Positions 41,154 through 42,232 of a DNA stretch of 42,232 bases are shown here, one piece after another. Position 1 is the stretch's first letter; each line of letters opens with the position of its first letter. The translations under genes and the position numbers were made by a program. The notes under the pieces are model-generated. The model was not told the origin of the DNA, did no database searches, and saw nothing but the letters and a program-made list of their open reading frames with translations. Where the stretch lies: positions 1 to 42,232 of the forward strand of contig NZ_JBEXCV010000069.1 in NCBI RefSeq assembly GCF_040605455.1, read 5' to 3'. Source of the DNA: Embleya sp040605455. GTDB lineage: Bacteria > Actinomycetota > Actinomycetes > Streptomycetales > Streptomycetaceae.

Positions 41154-42217
41154 CCCCGTCCCTGGCCTCCGGTGGTGGCCTGGGCTCGCTGGACCTCGGC
41201 CTGTGGCCGGCGCTGGCCGTCACGATCGCGCTGCTCGTGGGCAACGCGTTCTTCGTCGCCGCCGAGTTCGCGATGGTGGCCGCGCGCCGCCACCGCCTGG
41301 AGGCGCTGGTCGCCGAGCGCAAGCGTGGCGCGAAGTCGGCACTGGCCGGCGTGCGTGAGCTGTCGCTGATGCTGGCCGGTGCCCAACTCGGCATCACCAT
41401 GTGTTCGCTGGGCCTGGGCATCGTCTCCGAGCCGGCCATCGCGACCATGCTCAACCCGCTGTTCGACGCGGTCGGCATGCCGGCCGCGGCGGGGCACGCG
41501 GTGGCGTTCACGATCGCGCTGGTGGTCGTGGTGATCCTGCACATGGTGCTGGGCGAGATGGCGCCCAAGTCGTGGGCGATCGCCGGCCCCGAGAAGGTCG
41601 CGCTCGTGCTCGCGCCGTCCTTCCGCGGCTACACCCGGGTGGTGCGGCCGCTGCTGCTGGCGATGAACGGGGTCAGCAACGCGATCCTGCGACTGGCCGG
41701 GGTCGACCCCAAGGACGAGTTGTCCCACCCCAAGGACGCCGAGGGGTTGCGCCGCCTGGTCGGTGAGTCCCGCCGGCTCGGCCTGATCGACGGCTCGTCG
41801 CACGACGTGCTCTCCGGCACGCTGCGCACGCACACCGAAGCGCTGGCCCGACTGGTCGTGCCGACCGCCGAGATCGACTCGGTGCCGGCCGACGCGGGGC
41901 CGGACGAGATCGTCGCGATGTCCCGGCGCAACGGCCGCAACCGGCTGCTGGTGCGGAGCGAGGACGGCACGCTGTTCGGCGTCGTGCACATCCGCAAGGT
42001 GCTTACGTCGCGCACCCAGAGCTCCGGCAACACCGCCGGCGAGCTGGCCACCTCGGTACTCACCCTGGGTGTGGACACCCCGATCCAGCGCGCCGTGGCC
42101 GCCCTCCAGGAACGCCGCGCGTCGCTGGCCCTGGTGCACGCCGCCGACGGCAGCCTGCTGGGGCTGGTCGGCCTCGACGACCTCCTCGGCAGCGTCCTGG
42201 GCGCGAGTGCGGCGTAA
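41150..42217 (+). CDS. DUF21/CNNM-like membrane protein with CBS pair, no CorC domain
   Basis: A 355-residue paralogue of the preceding protein. DUF21 with four membrane helices (about 15-185: FFVAAEFAMVAARRHRLEAL and HMVLGEMAPKSWAIAGPEKVAL) is followed by a degenerate CBS pair (about 235-350: MSRRNGRNRLLVRSEDGTLFGVVHIRKVL, then RASLALVHAADGSLLGLVGLDDLL). It stops there, lacking the CorC/HlyC domain of its partner. ATG 41150 overlaps the previous stop; GAGGTGA lies upstream. The tandem pair is probably co-translated and may form a heteromeric complex, by inference. Confidence 0.93.
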   Translation: MTPSLASGGGLGSLDLGLWPALAVTIALLVGNAFFVAAEFAMVAARRHRLEALVAERKRGAKSALAGVRELSLMLAGAQLGITMCSLGLGIVSEPAIATMLNPLFDAVGMPAAAGHAVAFTIALVVVVILHMVLGEMAPKSWAIAGPEKVALVLAPSFRGYTRVVRPLLLAMNGVSNAILRLAGVDPKDELSHPKDAEGLRRLVGESRRLGLIDGSSHDVLSGTLRTHTEALARLVVPTAEIDSVPADAGPDEIVAMSRRNGRNRLLVRSEDGTLFGVVHIRKVLTSRTQSSGNTAGELATSVLTLGVDTPIQRAVAALQERRASLALVHAADGSLLGLVGLDDLLGSVLGASAA

Positions 42218-42232
42218 CGCATGAGGCGCGAG

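Overview
This window is very GC-rich, with third codon positions almost all G or C, frequent GTG starts, and GTGA/ATGA stop-start overlaps. Gene content is Streptomyces-like: class Ia nrdAB behind a cobalamin riboswitch, an FtsW/class B PBP pair, HpnH, DesK/NarL-type two-component systems and GlxA-type AraC regulators. I read it as a chromosomal stretch of an actinobacterium of the Streptomycetaceae or close kin. The species cannot be named from sequence alone. I see no rRNA, tRNA, CRISPR array, insertion sequence, prophage or biosynthetic megacluster.

Layout. 1-4.2 kb: possible small coupled ORFs, then a NrdR-box pair, a cobalamin riboswitch with a hairpin behind it, and nrdA-nrdB. 4.3-6.3 kb: XRE regulator divergent from an MDR oxidoreductase across a palindrome. 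6.3-9.1 kb: PhoD-like phosphatase divergent from an amidohydrolase. 9.2-12.8 kb: ATP-dependent DNA ligase and purB, separated by 612 bases of repeats. 12.9-16.1 kb: UPF0060 protein, YihY/BrkB membrane protein, methyltransferase, EamA transporter. 16.1-18.2 kb: SPFH / ribbon-helix-helix / GPP34 operon with a palindrome in its promoter. 18.8-22.4 kb: two-component system facing an ABC exporter. 22.4-25.3 kb: FtsW/RodA-like protein and class B PBP. 25.3-27.1 kb: TetR divergent from hpnH. 27.2-30.1 kb: VOC protein, TesB thioesterase, MFS transporter, a small leaderless gene. 30.2-32.4 kb: AraC/GNAT operon, a micro-ORF, and a small Lys-rich membrane protein. 32.8-36.8 kb: crotonase, DECR-type reductase, CorA, alpha/beta hydrolase. 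36.9-42.2 kb: second two-component system, a 67-residue protein, a 28-codon leader ORF, and two tandem DUF21/CBS proteins.

How the genes work together. Class Ia ribonucleotide reductase appears under double control: NrdR at the promoter and adenosylcobalamin at the leader. That predicts a B12-dependent class II enzyme elsewhere in the genome. The kinase/regulator at 18.8-20.7 kb probably governs the divergent ABC exporter. FtsW and the PBP form a glycosyltransferase/transpeptidase pair. The crotonase and reductase fit unsaturated acyl-CoA breakdown. CorA and the two DUF21/CBS proteins all point to divalent-cation (Mg2+/Co2+) handling.

The least explained elements are the SPFH-RHH-GPP34 operon, the 36-37-bp tandem repeats before the ligase, the leader ORF before the DUF21/CBS genes, and the solitary hpnH with its TetR-type operator. 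Starts were chosen from ribosome-binding sites, overlaps or leaderless -10 spacing, and long antisense frames were treated as GC artefacts.
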